NCBI GenBank assembly: GCA_945885645.1
Contig: CAMCYV010000005.1
Location: 1 to 30,516, forward strand
Direction of reading: 5' to 3'
Source: Bifidobacterium breve
GTDB lineage: Bacteria; Actinomycetota; Actinomycetes; S36-B12
Length of the DNA stretch: 30,516 bases
The notes beneath the pieces are model-generated. The model saw only the letters and a list, made by a program, of their open reading frames with translations. It made no database searches and had not been told where the DNA came from. The stretch's first letter is position 1; each line of letters begins with the position of its first letter. The position numbers and the translations under genes are program-made. This document shows positions 15,577 to 23,776 of this stretch, one piece after another.

Positions 15577-16968
15577 ATGGCAAAAAGCACCACAAAAACT
15601 CCCCAATTCCGGTGCACCGAGTGCGGTTGGGCCACCGGCAAATGGGCTGGCCGTTGCGGCGAATGCCAATCCTGGGGCACTGTCGAAGAAGTAGGTGTCG
15701 TCACCGCGACCACCAAAGCAAGGGCAACTTCATCTCCTGCACTTGCAATTAGTGCCATTGACATTAGTTCTGCCCAATCCCAAAGTACCGGAATCAGCGA
15801 ATTTGATCGCGCGCTCGGTGGTGGATTTGTTCCCGGTGCCGTACTGCTGCTCGCAGGCGAACCAGGGGTCGGCAAGTCAACGCTGCTACTAGCCGTTGCT
15901 GCCCAGTGGGCGCGGCTGGGACACAAAGTCCTCTACATATCGGGTGAAGAGTCAGCCGCTCAGGTTCGGTTACGCGCGGAGCGGATTGACGCCCTGAGTG
16001 ACTCACTATTCTTGGCCGCTGAAACTGACCTTGGAATTGCCCTAGGGCACATCGAAGAGACTAACCCTTCACTTCTCATTGTTGACTCTGTGCAGACAAT
16101 CTCAAGTGCCGATATTGACGGCGTCGGTGGCGGGGTTACCCAGGTCAAAGAAGTTGCCGCATCACTTATCAGGGCCGCCAAGTCAAGAAATATGACTACG
16201 GTGTTGGTTGGCCATGTTACAAAAGATGGAAGCGTTGCAGGTCCCCGCGCACTTGAACACCTCGTTGATGTTGTGCTCCAGTTCGAAGGAGATCGCCATG
16301 GACCACTTCGATTGGTTCGCGCGGTCAAGAATCGCTACGGTCCAGCCGACGAGATTGGCTGCTTTGAGCTAACCGAGGATGGAATCCACGGACTTCCCGA
16401 CCCCAGTGGCCTATTTCTCGGCGATCGCACCCACCCGGTACCGGGAACCTGCGTCACTATCACCGTAGAAGGGAAACGACCGCTGGTCGCTGAAGTCCAA
16501 GCGCTTATCGCCCCATCAAGTTCACCTCAACCTCGTCGTGTCACCAGCGGATTGGACTCTTCTCGCACCGCCATGATGCTCGGGATCTTAGAACGTCGGG
16601 CCGGGCTCAAACTGTCAACCGCCGATTGTTTTGTCGCCACCGTCGGTGGCATGCGACTGCTGGAACCTGCAACGGATCTTGCTACAGCACTTGCAATAGT
16701 CAGCAGTGTCAAAGACATCTCACTTCCCAGCGGGCTCGTTGCAATCGGTGAGCTGGGACTCGCGGGAGACATTCGCCGGGTCACGGGGCTTGAACGTCGT
16801 TTGGCTGAGGCCGCTCGACTCGGATTCACCGATGCAATGATTCCAGCCGGTTCGAGCATTAAAACCCAAGGAATAACAACCCACCCGGTTTCAAACATTG
16901 GGCAGGCGGTGACCGTGATGGCCAAATTGACGGCCAATTCGCAGCAAGAAGGCGTACCTGATTTCTAG
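15577..16968 (+). CDS. radA: DNA repair protein RadA (Sms)
   Basis: RadA is a RecA-like ATPase and branch-migration helicase that processes recombination intermediates. The 463-residue protein has a C4 zinc finger (C13, C16, C27, C30), Walker A GEPGVGKST at residues 94-102, the RadA-specific KNRYG motif near residue 250, and a C-terminal Lon-like domain including LVAIGELGLAGDIRRV. AGGAA 7 bases before the ATG is the ribosome binding site. In most actinobacteria disA follows radA directly; here the next gene is a convergent membrane protein whose 3' end overlaps radA by 4 bases. Confidence 0.97.
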   Translation: MAKSTTKTPQFRCTECGWATGKWAGRCGECQSWGTVEEVGVVTATTKARATSSPALAISAIDISSAQSQSTGISEFDRALGGGFVPGAVLLLAGEPGVGKSTLLLAVAAQWARLGHKVLYISGEESAAQVRLRAERIDALSDSLFLAAETDLGIALGHIEETNPSLLIVDSVQTISSADIDGVGGGVTQVKEVAASLIRAAKSRNMTTVLVGHVTKDGSVAGPRALEHLVDVVLQFEGDRHGPLRLVRAVKNRYGPADEIGCFELTEDGIHGLPDPSGLFLGDRTHPVPGTCVTITVEGKRPLVAEVQALIAPSSSPQPRRVTSGLDSSRTAMMLGILERRAGLKLSTADCFVATVGGMRLLEPATDLATALAIVSSVKDISLPSGLVAIGELGLAGDIRRVTGLERRLAEAARLGFTDAMIPAGSSIKTQGITTHPVSNIGQAVTVMAKLTANSQQEGVPDF

Positions 16969-17588
16969 TTCTTGTTCGTTAATGCGAATGGTGTTGCATC
17001 GCTGGTGATAGCAAGATTACGCCCAATTACCTCATAACGGCCGACTTTGGCCGCCTCTTTTATGTCAGGGCACCCCGGTTCGCTGAGTTGGCCATTCCAG
17101 GTAATGGTTGATGCCACTTTGTCACCCGGTTCAAGGGTTACGATCTTTGATTTATTATTTGAGGAACAGTCATCACTTGACCAAACGTCATAACCACCCG
17201 ACTTCACTACAAGTTCATTTGCATTTGGTCCAACATCACGCAGGCATGGGACGCTACCAACATTTTCGATCGACAATGAAAGTACCGGTTCATTGCCCAC
17301 TTTGTACGTCGATGAATCCGTTGTTGCTTCTACCAGGATTGCCAAATCGACGCAGTCGATAGGGTCCGTTGTGACAGGTGTTAACGGGGTGGCTTCCGAA
17401 TCCGTTGTGGCGGATTCCGTTACGGCAACCACAGGTTCAGACACCGGGGTTTCACCACTCGATGAGCCAAAGACAGCCCGGAAGACCCACACGAGCCCGA
17501 AAAGAATGAGCAGCACAATCACGAGAAGTGCCGCCCGACGGACCCAGTAGATACGGGGCGACTCCGGGCCGATCGGCTGGATACTCAC
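16965..17588 (-). CDS. Actinobacterial single-pass membrane protein, function unknown
   Basis: The 207-residue product begins with a short cytoplasmic part, a single membrane helix at about residues 18-38 (AALLVIVLLILFGLVWVF), a threonine- and valine-rich linker, then an extracytoplasmic domain with cysteine pairs. VPCLRDVGPNANELVV and VWSSDDC resemble a conserved actinobacterial protein usually found between disA and mutY (recalled, not searched). The frame is open to 17819, but I place the start at the GTG at 17588. A TACTGT hexamer lies 6 bases before it, and the longer version would run across mutY. It is convergent with radA and divergent from mutY. No enzyme motif is seen. Confidence 0.8.
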   Translation of the reverse strand: MSIQPIGPESPRIYWVRRAALLVIVLLILFGLVWVFRAVFGSSSGETPVSEPVVAVTESATTDSEATPLTPVTTDPIDCVDLAILVEATTDSSTYKVGNEPVLSLSIENVGSVPCLRDVGPNANELVVKSGGYDVWSSDDCSSNNKSKIVTLEPGDKVASTITWNGQLSEPGCPDIKEAAKVGRYEVIGRNLAITSDATPFALTNKN

Positions 17589-17594
17589 TAGTCC

Positions 17595-17600
17595 ACAGTA
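17595..17600 (-). promoter_or_regulatory. -10 element for a leaderless transcript
   Basis: On the minus strand TACTGT ends 6 bases before the GTG at 17588. A perfect palindrome at 17601-17620 abuts it, filling the place where the -35 to -10 spacer would be. Confidence 0.45.
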
Positions 17601-17620
17601 ATGCGGCCATAGGGCCGCAT
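17601..17620. promoter_or_regulatory. Palindrome in the divergent promoter before mutY
   Basis: Arms ATGCGGCC (17601-17608) and GGCCGCAT (17613-17620) are perfect inverted copies around a 4-base centre. It lies 14 bases before the mutY GTG and 12 bases before the membrane protein GTG, directly beside the -10 hexamer of the latter. It could be an operator for both genes. I do not recognise the motif. Confidence 0.5.
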
Positions 17621-17634
17621 GAAACGATCCCCGG

Positions 17635-18507
17635 GTGAGCACCCCTTTGCCTGACCCACAGACCATTTCAGCCTGGTTCACCACCGAGGCGAGGGTCCTT
17701 CCGTGGAGAAATACGAGCCCATGGGGAGTAATGGTCAGCGAATTCATGTTGCAACAAACACCCGTCAAACGCGTTGAACCCAGATGGGAGCAGTGGCTCA
17801 AGCGCTGGCCGACACCCAAAGACTTGGCCGAGAGTTCCGTTGCTGAGGCAATCCGGCTCTGGGAAAATTTAGGGTATCCCCGTCGGGCTAAGCGTCTTCA
17901 TGAAAGTTCGGTGATCCTCACCCAAAAATTCAATGGCGAGGTTCCCAATACATTCACCGAACTCATTTCCCTACCCGGTGTTGGTGAATACACCGCTAAT
18001 GCGATTCTGGCGTTTGCATTTGGCCAACGCTCACTGGTCTTAGATGTAAATGTGCGCCGGCTACTGGCACGTGCTTGGCTCGGTCAATCCCACCAAGCAC
18101 CAACTATTTCAGTTATTGAACGTGCGCTCGCCGAAAAGCTCCTACCGATCGGTGATCAACACGCTGCGACTTGGTCGGCGGCCTCAATGGAGTTGGGCGC
18201 GCTTATCTGCACCGCTCGTGAACCATTGTGCGCACAATGTCCAATAGTCAACAATTGCAGTTGGTTTTCCGAGGGCAAGCCGACTTCCAATATTCCTAAA
18301 AAGGTTCAGGCTCGATATGAAGGAAGTTTGCGCCAAGAGCGTGGCAGAATCCTGAAAATTCTGCGCGAGCACAAAAGTTCAATGAGCCTTGAACAGATTG
18401 TGCATCAATCACCTGACCGGCAACGGTGTGAAACCGCACTCACACAACTACTGAACGAGGGCATGATCGAGAAAACTAGAGGTCGCTACGCATTACCGAG
18501 TGCGTAA
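17635..18507 (+). CDS. mutY: A/G-specific adenine glycosylase MutY
   Basis: MutY removes adenine mispaired with 8-oxoguanine. The 290-residue protein has catalytic E36 in VSEFMLQQT, the helix-hairpin-helix LPGVGEYTANAI at residues 113-124, catalytic D137 in VLDVNVRR, and the 4Fe-4S ligands C192, C199, C202 and C208 with the C-X6-C-X2-C-X5-C spacing. It is shorter than the E. coli enzyme: the NUDIX-like 8-oxoguanine recognition domain is replaced by about 60 residues resembling a winged helix (RILKILREHKSSMS...), as in other actinobacteria. The start is a GTG. It overlaps the next convergent gene by 15 bases. Confidence 0.95.
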   Translation: MSTPLPDPQTISAWFTTEARVLPWRNTSPWGVMVSEFMLQQTPVKRVEPRWEQWLKRWPTPKDLAESSVAEAIRLWENLGYPRRAKRLHESSVILTQKFNGEVPNTFTELISLPGVGEYTANAILAFAFGQRSLVLDVNVRRLLARAWLGQSHQAPTISVIERALAEKLLPIGDQHAATWSAASMELGALICTAREPLCAQCPIVNNCSWFSEGKPTSNIPKKVQARYEGSLRQERGRILKILREHKSSMSLEQIVHQSPDRQRCETALTQLLNEGMIEKTRGRYALPSA

Positions 18508-18954
18508 AACTTGCTGCCCATCACTTGTCCGAACTATGGTGCGATCACCAAGGGGCTCATTCAAGAGCACATCAATCCAGATTGATTCCGATTGAGCGTT
18601 GCCCTGACAACTACTACTTCTTGGCCCGCTCAGTGTTAACGCTAACCCGATTTCACTCGGTGACTCAGAGACCGCAACATCAAGAGTTTGGTCCGGACAG
18701 ATTCCCGATTGGGGTGGCGCCGCGTTTACTTGGATCACATCAGTGTCCACAGTTGGTCGATAGCCTGATGGCTGTAGCTCTTCGGTGACAAGGCCCAGCG
18801 AAGAAAATGGGCCACTGCCTGCGGCGAAACCCCAAATAAGGAGAAATGCCGCGATAGCGACTACAGCAGCAATGAAGAAACCGGCCCAGCTCGGAAAGCC
18901 GCGCTTAGGCCGGTCAAACTCGTTGAAGCCGGGAACCAGCGGCCCACCGCTCAT
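18493..18954 (-). CDS. Small membrane protein downstream of clpC, function unknown
   Basis: The product of 153 residues has a proline-rich N-terminus, one membrane helix at about residues 22-44 (AGFFIAAVVAIAAFLLIWGF) and an extracytoplasmic domain with two cysteines (SGICPDQ and SSSCQGN). I recognise no family. The frame is open upstream to 19137 inside clpC, but the ATG at 18954 is the best start: a G-rich tract lies about 8 bases before it, 37 bases after the clpC stop. No terminator separates it from clpC, so it is probably read through from that gene. It is convergent with mutY. Confidence 0.72.
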   Translation of the reverse strand: MSGGPLVPGFNEFDRPKRGFPSWAGFFIAAVVAIAAFLLIWGFAAGSGPFSSLGLVTEELQPSGYRPTVDTDVIQVNAAPPQSGICPDQTLDVAVSESPSEIGLALTLSGPRSSSCQGNAQSESIWIDVLLNEPLGDRTIVRTSDGQQVLRTR

Positions 18955-18991
18955 CGAGTGCCCCCACAGATCATGCCGGAGGGTACCCCAG

Positions 18992-21484
18992 TTATCCCGC
19001 AGCTTCAACCGGGGGTGAATCTGGCAGAACTGACCGTGGGGTTGCGACAAAGGTGAATTCGCGGGCATCGCCCTCACCCTCGACGTCAACGACCACGATA
19101 TTGCCGGGAAGAAGATCTCCAAAGAGCATCTTCTCACTCAATGGATCTTCAAGGTCGCGCTGAATTACGCGACGCAGCGGCCGCGCACCCAGTGCTGAGT
19201 CATAACCACGTTCTGCCAAGAGCTCCTTCGCAGCGGTGGTCAGTTCAATATCCATGTCCTTATCGAGCAGTCGCTTTTCGAGACCGGCGATCATGAGGTC
19301 AACAATCTCGACGATCTCATTCTTGCTCAACTGGTGGAATACAACTACGTCGTCGATTCGGTTCAGGAACTCGGGGCGGAAATGCTGCTTCAGTTCCTGT
19401 TGGACCTTGGCTTTCATCTGCTCGTAGGCACTGAACTCATTGTCATCGGGCGCGAATCCTAAGTTTTGCCCCTTTGACACGTCACGACTACCAAGGTTGG
19501 TTGTCATGATGATCACTGTGTTCTTGAAGTCCACAACCCGACCCTGAGAGTCCGTGAGGCGCCCTTCTTCCAAAACCTGAAGTAGGGAGTTGAAAATATC
19601 CGGGTGAGCCTTTTCAACCTCGTCAAAAAGGACCACGCTGAATGGTTTGCGCCGTACCTTTTCCGTCAATTGGCCACCATCTTCGTAACCGACGTACCCT
19701 GGGGGTGAACCAAAGAGCCGCGAGGCTGTGTGGCGCTCACTGTATTCGGACATGTCCAGAGCGATCAGGGCATCTTCGGTGCCGAAAAGGAACTCCGCCA
19801 GAGCCTTGGACAACTCAGTTTTACCAACACCCGAAGGCCCAGCAAAAATAAATGAGCCACTAGGACGCTTGGGATCTTTAAGTCCCGCTCGTGTTCGGCG
19901 GATGGACTTGGAGAGTGCCTTAATCGCTTGTTCTTGCCCGATCACGCGACGATGAAGCTCCTCTTCCATCCGGAGCAGTCGAGCAATATCATCCTCGGAA
20001 AGATCAGAGACCGGAATGCCGGTCATGAGTGCGAGCACCTCACCAATCAGTTTCTCGTCGACCTCAGCAACAACGTCAAGGTCTCCGGCTTTCCATTCGC
20101 GCTCGCGTTCGGCGCGCTCGGCAAGCAGGTTTTTCTCGTCATCGCGCAATGCAGCAGCCTTCTCGAAATCCTGCTCGTCGATGGAAGACTCTTTAGCCCT
20201 GCGAACATCGGCAATTTTGACGTCAAATTCGCGCAGGTCCGGTGGTGTTGTCATCCGGCGGATGCGCAGGCGTGAGCCCGCTTCGTCAATGAGGTCAATC
20301 GCCTTGTCGGGTAATTGACGGTCAGAAATGTAGCGGTCAGAAAGCCGAGCAGCAGCATTCAGCGCGCCATCGGTGATTGAGACCCTGTGATGGGATTCAT
20401 AACGGTCGCGAAGTCCACGCAAGATTTCAATCGTGTGGGCTACATCAGGTGCTTCGACGAGCACGGGTGCGAATCGACGCTCGAGTGCGGCATCTTTTTC
20501 AATATGCTTGCGATACTCGTCAAGGGTTGTCGCGCCGATTGTTTGGAGCTCGCCGCGGGCGAGCATCGGCTTGAGAATGCTGGCCGCATCAATTGCGCCT
20601 TCAGCAGCACCGGCACCGACAAGGGTGTGGATTTCGTCAATGAACAGGATGATGTCGCCACGGGTGCGAATTTCCTTGAGCACTTTCTTGAGTCGTTCTT
20701 CGAAGTCACCACGGTAGCGACTTCCGGCAACAAGGGCACCAAGGTCAAGGGTGTAAACCTGCTTGTCCTTTAACGTTTCGGGGACTTCACCGGCCACAAT
20801 GTCTTGGGCAAGACCTTCAACAATTGCGGTCTTACCGACACCTGGCTCACCAATGAGCACTGGATTGTTCTTGGTTCGACGGGAAAGCACCTGCATGACC
20901 CTCTCAATTTCTTTTGAGCGGCCAATAACCGGATCCAGTTTGTTCTCGCGAGCAGCAGCGGTCAAATTGCGACCAAATTGGTCAAGGACCAGTGAAGTTG
21001 ATGGTGTTCCTTCAGCCGGCCCACCGGCTGTTGCAGGCTCTTTGCCTTGGTAGCCACTCAGAAGTTGAATGACCTGCTGGCGAACCTTGTTGAGATCTGC
21101 CCCAAGTTTGACGAGCACCTGAGCGGCCACACCCTCGCCTTCGCGAATCAAACCTAAGAGAATGTGCTCGGTGCCGATGTAGTTGTGGCCCAATTGAAGT
21201 GCTTCACGCAGCGATAGCTCCAAAACTTTTTTCGCTCGTGGTGTGAACGGGATATGTCCTGAAGGTGCCTGCTGTCCCTGGCCGATAATTTCTTCGACTT
21301 GCTGGCGCACAGCATCAAGTGAAATTCCAAGACTCTCAAGAGCCTTAGCAGCAACGCCCTCACCCTCGTGGATCAAGCCGAGCAGAATGTGCTCGGTGCC
21401 AATGTAATTGTGGTTGAGCATGCGGGCTTCCTCTTGGGCAAGGACAACCACGCGACGGGCTCTGTCGGTAAACCGCTCGAACAT
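18992..21484 (-). CDS. clpC: ATP-dependent Clp protease ATP-binding subunit ClpC
   Basis: ClpC is the AAA+ unfoldase that feeds proteins to ClpP; it is essential in mycobacteria. The product of 830 residues has two N-terminal Clp repeats (residues 1-145, each with NYIGTEHILLGLI), Walker A GEPGVGKT at 212-219, a Walker B region IILFIDEIHTLVGAG, a UVR/coiled-coil linker near 425-460 (EQDFEKAAALRDDEK), a second AAA domain with GPSGVGKTEL, and a C-terminal D2-small domain. The frame extends upstream to 21598, but MFERFTDRARR is the conserved N-terminus and AAGGAG precedes it. The leader carries a perfect hairpin at 21509-21528. Confidence 0.98.
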   Translation of the reverse strand: MFERFTDRARRVVVLAQEEARMLNHNYIGTEHILLGLIHEGEGVAAKALESLGISLDAVRQQVEEIIGQGQQAPSGHIPFTPRAKKVLELSLREALQLGHNYIGTEHILLGLIREGEGVAAQVLVKLGADLNKVRQQVIQLLSGYQGKEPATAGGPAEGTPSTSLVLDQFGRNLTAAARENKLDPVIGRSKEIERVMQVLSRRTKNNPVLIGEPGVGKTAIVEGLAQDIVAGEVPETLKDKQVYTLDLGALVAGSRYRGDFEERLKKVLKEIRTRGDIILFIDEIHTLVGAGAAEGAIDAASILKPMLARGELQTIGATTLDEYRKHIEKDAALERRFAPVLVEAPDVAHTIEILRGLRDRYESHHRVSITDGALNAAARLSDRYISDRQLPDKAIDLIDEAGSRLRIRRMTTPPDLREFDVKIADVRRAKESSIDEQDFEKAAALRDDEKNLLAERAEREREWKAGDLDVVAEVDEKLIGEVLALMTGIPVSDLSEDDIARLLRMEEELHRRVIGQEQAIKALSKSIRRTRAGLKDPKRPSGSFIFAGPSGVGKTELSKALAEFLFGTEDALIALDMSEYSERHTASRLFGSPPGYVGYEDGGQLTEKVRRKPFSVVLFDEVEKAHPDIFNSLLQVLEEGRLTDSQGRVVDFKNTVIIMTTNLGSRDVSKGQNLGFAPDDNEFSAYEQMKAKVQQELKQHFRPEFLNRIDDVVVFHQLSKNEIVEIVDLMIAGLEKRLLDKDMDIELTTAAKELLAERGYDSALGARPLRRVIQRDLEDPLSEKMLFGDLLPGNIVVVDVEGEGDAREFTFVATPRSVLPDSPPVEAAG

Positions 21485-21508
21485 TGGCCACTCTCCTTCA
21501 TGCGTGCC

Positions 21509-21528
21509 TTTGGGTGTGGGCACCCAAA
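21509..21528 (-). promoter_or_regulatory. Perfect hairpin in the clpC leader
   Basis: TTTGGGTG (21509-21516) and CACCCAAA (21521-21528) are perfect inverted copies around a 4-base loop. In the clpC transcript this would fold just upstream of the AAGGAG ribosome binding site, 24 bases before the ATG. It may be an RNA element or an operator; no poly-U follows, so it is not a typical terminator. Confidence 0.5.
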
Positions 21529-21616
21529 TCGACTCCCCCATTGTCCCCCATGAATCACATGCGTGAAACCCGAGATCCACCGGAACCCGTACGCCCAACG
21601 CGAAATCGGAGCAAAT

Positions 21617-21630
21617 CCGCCTTTAAGCGG
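21617..21630. promoter_or_regulatory. ClgR-like palindrome upstream of clpC
   Basis: CCGC and GCGG flank CTTTAA. ClgR, which activates clp genes in actinobacteria, binds CGC and GCG half-sites 5 bases apart; here they are 6 apart, so the match is one base off. Location about 133 bases before the clpC ATG is suitable. Confidence 0.25.
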
Positions 21631-21731
21631 CCGCCAATGTCAGCAGATATCCGGTTTGGCCCCATGGGCAGTCACCGTGGCCGCCATGAATTGGGCTCCC
21701 CCAGTGCCCCCTCTGGGACCGGGTTGCGGGG

Positions 21732-22229
21732 CTAAAGGCTTTCGCGCAACATGCGAAAGTTGCCCAAAGTATTGGGCTTTACCCGCTCTAGTCCAAGGAA
21801 CTCGGCCACGCCTTCGTCGTAGGACTGCAGCAATTGTTCATAGACATCATGGCCAACCAGGGTGTCATCAATTTCTACAAAACCGTGCCGACCGAAAAAC
21901 TCTTTCATGAAAGTTAAACAGAACACCCGTTTAATGCCGAGCTCCCGGGCATTGGTGAGTAGCTGCTCAAGAATCTGGGAGCCAATCCCGTGCCGGGCTT
22001 GATCGGGACGCACAGCGAGCGTGCGAACCTCGGCCAAGTCCTCCCACATCACGTGCAAAGCCCCACAACCGATGACCGTGCCATCGATTTCGGCAACGAG
22101 AAATTCTTGTATTTGCTCGAAAATCGTCACGGTTGCTTTGGAGAGCAAACTGCCGTCCGCCGAATACACGTCAATGAGGTCGCGAATTGCGCGAACATCC
22201 GCTGTTCGGGCCGCCCTGATCGTGGTCAT
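21732..22229 (-). CDS. argA: Short N-acetylglutamate synthase (GNAT)
   Basis: This enzyme acetylates glutamate from acetyl-CoA in the first step of arginine synthesis. The 165-residue GNAT protein lacks the kinase-like domain of E. coli ArgA. It matches the short mycobacterial enzyme (Rv2747 type) in the C-terminal signature: FFGRHGFVEI, then SYDEGVAEFLGL and RVKPNTLGNFRML. The acetyl-CoA loop is ARHGIGSQIL. The ATG overlaps the lysS stop by 4 bases and GGAG lies 8 bases before it. Its place between lysS and clpC is where lsr2 lies in mycobacteria. Confidence 0.88.
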   Translation of the reverse strand: MTTIRAARTADVRAIRDLIDVYSADGSLLSKATVTIFEQIQEFLVAEIDGTVIGCGALHVMWEDLAEVRTLAVRPDQARHGIGSQILEQLLTNARELGIKRVFCLTFMKEFFGRHGFVEIDDTLVGHDVYEQLLQSYDEGVAEFLGLERVKPNTLGNFRMLRESL

Positions 22230-23719
22230 TGATCCCGCTCCGGCTTCACTAAGGGAAACAGGATCGTTTCCCGAATTCCTTGTCCCGTGAGTGCCATGAG
22301 AAGTCGATCCACGCCCATTCCGACTCCACCACTGGGTGGCATTCCATGTTCTAGGGCTCTTAAGAAATCTTCATCGAGGGGCATAGCTTCCTTGTCACCT
22401 TTTGCCCCAAGGGATGCCTGTTCGACCAACCGCTCACGCTGAATTACGGGATCAACCAATTCTGAATAGCCTGTTGCCAACTCAAAACCGTCAATGTAGA
22501 GGTCCCATTTTTCGACAACCCCGGGACGCGATCGGTGATCACGTGTCAGAGGTGAGGTGTCCACGGGAAATTGCATAACGAATGTTGGTCCAGTAAAGGT
22601 TGGGATCACGTAATGCTCAAAAAGTTCCTCAACAAGTTTGCCATTCACCCAAGTCGGAGCAAATTTGATGTCAGCAGCCTTACACAAAGTTTCAAGTACT
22701 GCTCGCGGTGTCTCGGGTGTCACATCCTGATCAACTGCCGCGGAAAGTGAATCATAAAGATCAATCTGAGGCCACACTCCAGAGAGATCGTGTTCACTTC
22801 CATCAAAGTGAATAACCGTCATCGAACCGGCAACTGCTTGCGCGGCTTCTTGAATCACTTCACGCGTGATGGTTGCCATGTCCTGGTAGTCTGCGAACGC
22901 CTGATAAAACTCGAGCATCGCGAACTCAGGGGAATGGGAGGAGTCTGCGCCTTCATTACGAAAATTTCGATTGATCTCAAACACTCGATCCAAACCGCCA
23001 ACCACTGCACGTTTTAAAAACAACTCTGGAGCAATTCGCAAGTAGAGGTCTATTCCGAATGCATTTGAATGGGTGATAAACGGTCGAGCAGTCGCGCCCC
23101 CCGGTTGGGTTTGCAACATTGGGGTTTCAATTTCCAGGTACCCACGATTGGATAATGACGTGCGAAGCGCAGAAACGGCTTTGACCCTTGTCCGAGCCAT
23201 GACCTGCGCTTCTGGGCGCATAATTAAATCCACGTAACGCTGGCGCACTCTCGACTCTTCATTCATTTCTTTATGAGCCACAGGAAGCGGACGTAATGAT
23301 TTAGCCGCCATGCTCCACGAATCAACGTAAACGGAAAGCTCGCCGCGTTTTGATGAAATTACTTCACCTTGAACGAAAATTTGATCACCAAGATCAACGA
23401 GAGCTTTCCAGTCCGCCAAACTTTCTTCGCCCACCTGGCCAAGGGATACCATGGCTTGGATCGTTTCACCGTTGCCCGCAGCGATTGTTGCAAAAGCTAG
23501 TTTCCCGGTATTGCGACTGAAAATTACCCGGCCGGCGATTCCAACAGTGACGCCCGTTGACGATTCCGCTTCCAGGTGACCGTATTGCTTGCGCAATTCT
23601 GCGATGGAGGTCGTGATGGGAAGGGAGACGGGATACGCCTGTAACCCTCTGTCCAGCAAGACCTGGCGCTTGTCTCGCCGGATCTGGACCTGTTCGGGAA
23701 CGTCTAACTCGTCACTCAC
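22226..23719 (-). CDS. lysS: Class II lysyl-tRNA synthetase
   Basis: This enzyme charges tRNA-Lys. The 497-residue product has an N-terminal OB-fold anticodon-binding domain (about residues 45-150), the class II motif 2 region FRNEGADSSHSPEFAMLEFY, and motif 3 GGVGMGVDRLLMAL near the C-terminus. The frame is open upstream to 23791, overlapping the divergent gene. I chose the GTG at 23719 (SDELDVPEQ) because it leaves the divergent promoter free. A TAGCCT hexamer lies 8 bases before it, slightly far for a leaderless start, and no ribosome binding site is seen. Confidence 0.95.
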   Translation of the reverse strand: MSDELDVPEQVQIRRDKRQVLLDRGLQAYPVSLPITTSIAELRKQYGHLEAESSTGVTVGIAGRVIFSRNTGKLAFATIAAGNGETIQAMVSLGQVGEESLADWKALVDLGDQIFVQGEVISSKRGELSVYVDSWSMAAKSLRPLPVAHKEMNEESRVRQRYVDLIMRPEAQVMARTRVKAVSALRTSLSNRGYLEIETPMLQTQPGGATARPFITHSNAFGIDLYLRIAPELFLKRAVVGGLDRVFEINRNFRNEGADSSHSPEFAMLEFYQAFADYQDMATITREVIQEAAQAVAGSMTVIHFDGSEHDLSGVWPQIDLYDSLSAAVDQDVTPETPRAVLETLCKAADIKFAPTWVNGKLVEELFEHYVIPTFTGPTFVMQFPVDTSPLTRDHRSRPGVVEKWDLYIDGFELATGYSELVDPVIQRERLVEQASLGAKGDKEAMPLDEDFLRALEHGMPPSGGVGMGVDRLLMALTGQGIRETILFPLVKPERDQ

Positions 23720-23763
23720 AGTCGCTAAGGCTATTAGAAGCGTGTCAATCACAAACTTGGACC

Positions 23764-23769
23764 TAGACT
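23764..23769 (+). promoter_or_regulatory. -10 element for a leaderless HAD transcript
   Basis: TAGACT ends 7 bases before the GTG at 23777. GTGTCA, 4 of 6 matches to TTGACA, lies 16 bases upstream. The surrounding bases resemble those before the gene at 14770. Confidence 0.45.
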
Positions 23770-23776
23770 CACCGTC

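Larger units (their letters stand above)
21485..21731. other. Leader and intergenic region upstream of clpC
   Basis: This 247-base gap between argA and clpC is the second most unusual non-coding stretch. It has the clpC ribosome binding site, the perfect hairpin at 21509-21528, a CCGC-N6-GCGG palindrome at 21617-21630, and a G-rich tract near 21690-21731 on the argA side. I see no CIRCE or HAIR element and no confident promoter. lsr2, usually found here in mycobacteria, is absent. Confidence 0.5.

Noticed and set aside
21485..21731. CIRCE or HAIR heat-shock elements before clpC
   Set aside because: Neither TTAGCACTC/GAGTGCTAA nor CTTGAGT/ACTCAAG is present; the repeats found are of different sequence.
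23720..23748. TTGACA plus TAGCCT as a promoter for lysS
   Set aside because: The two hexamers are only 9 bases apart, too close for a sigma-70 type promoter.
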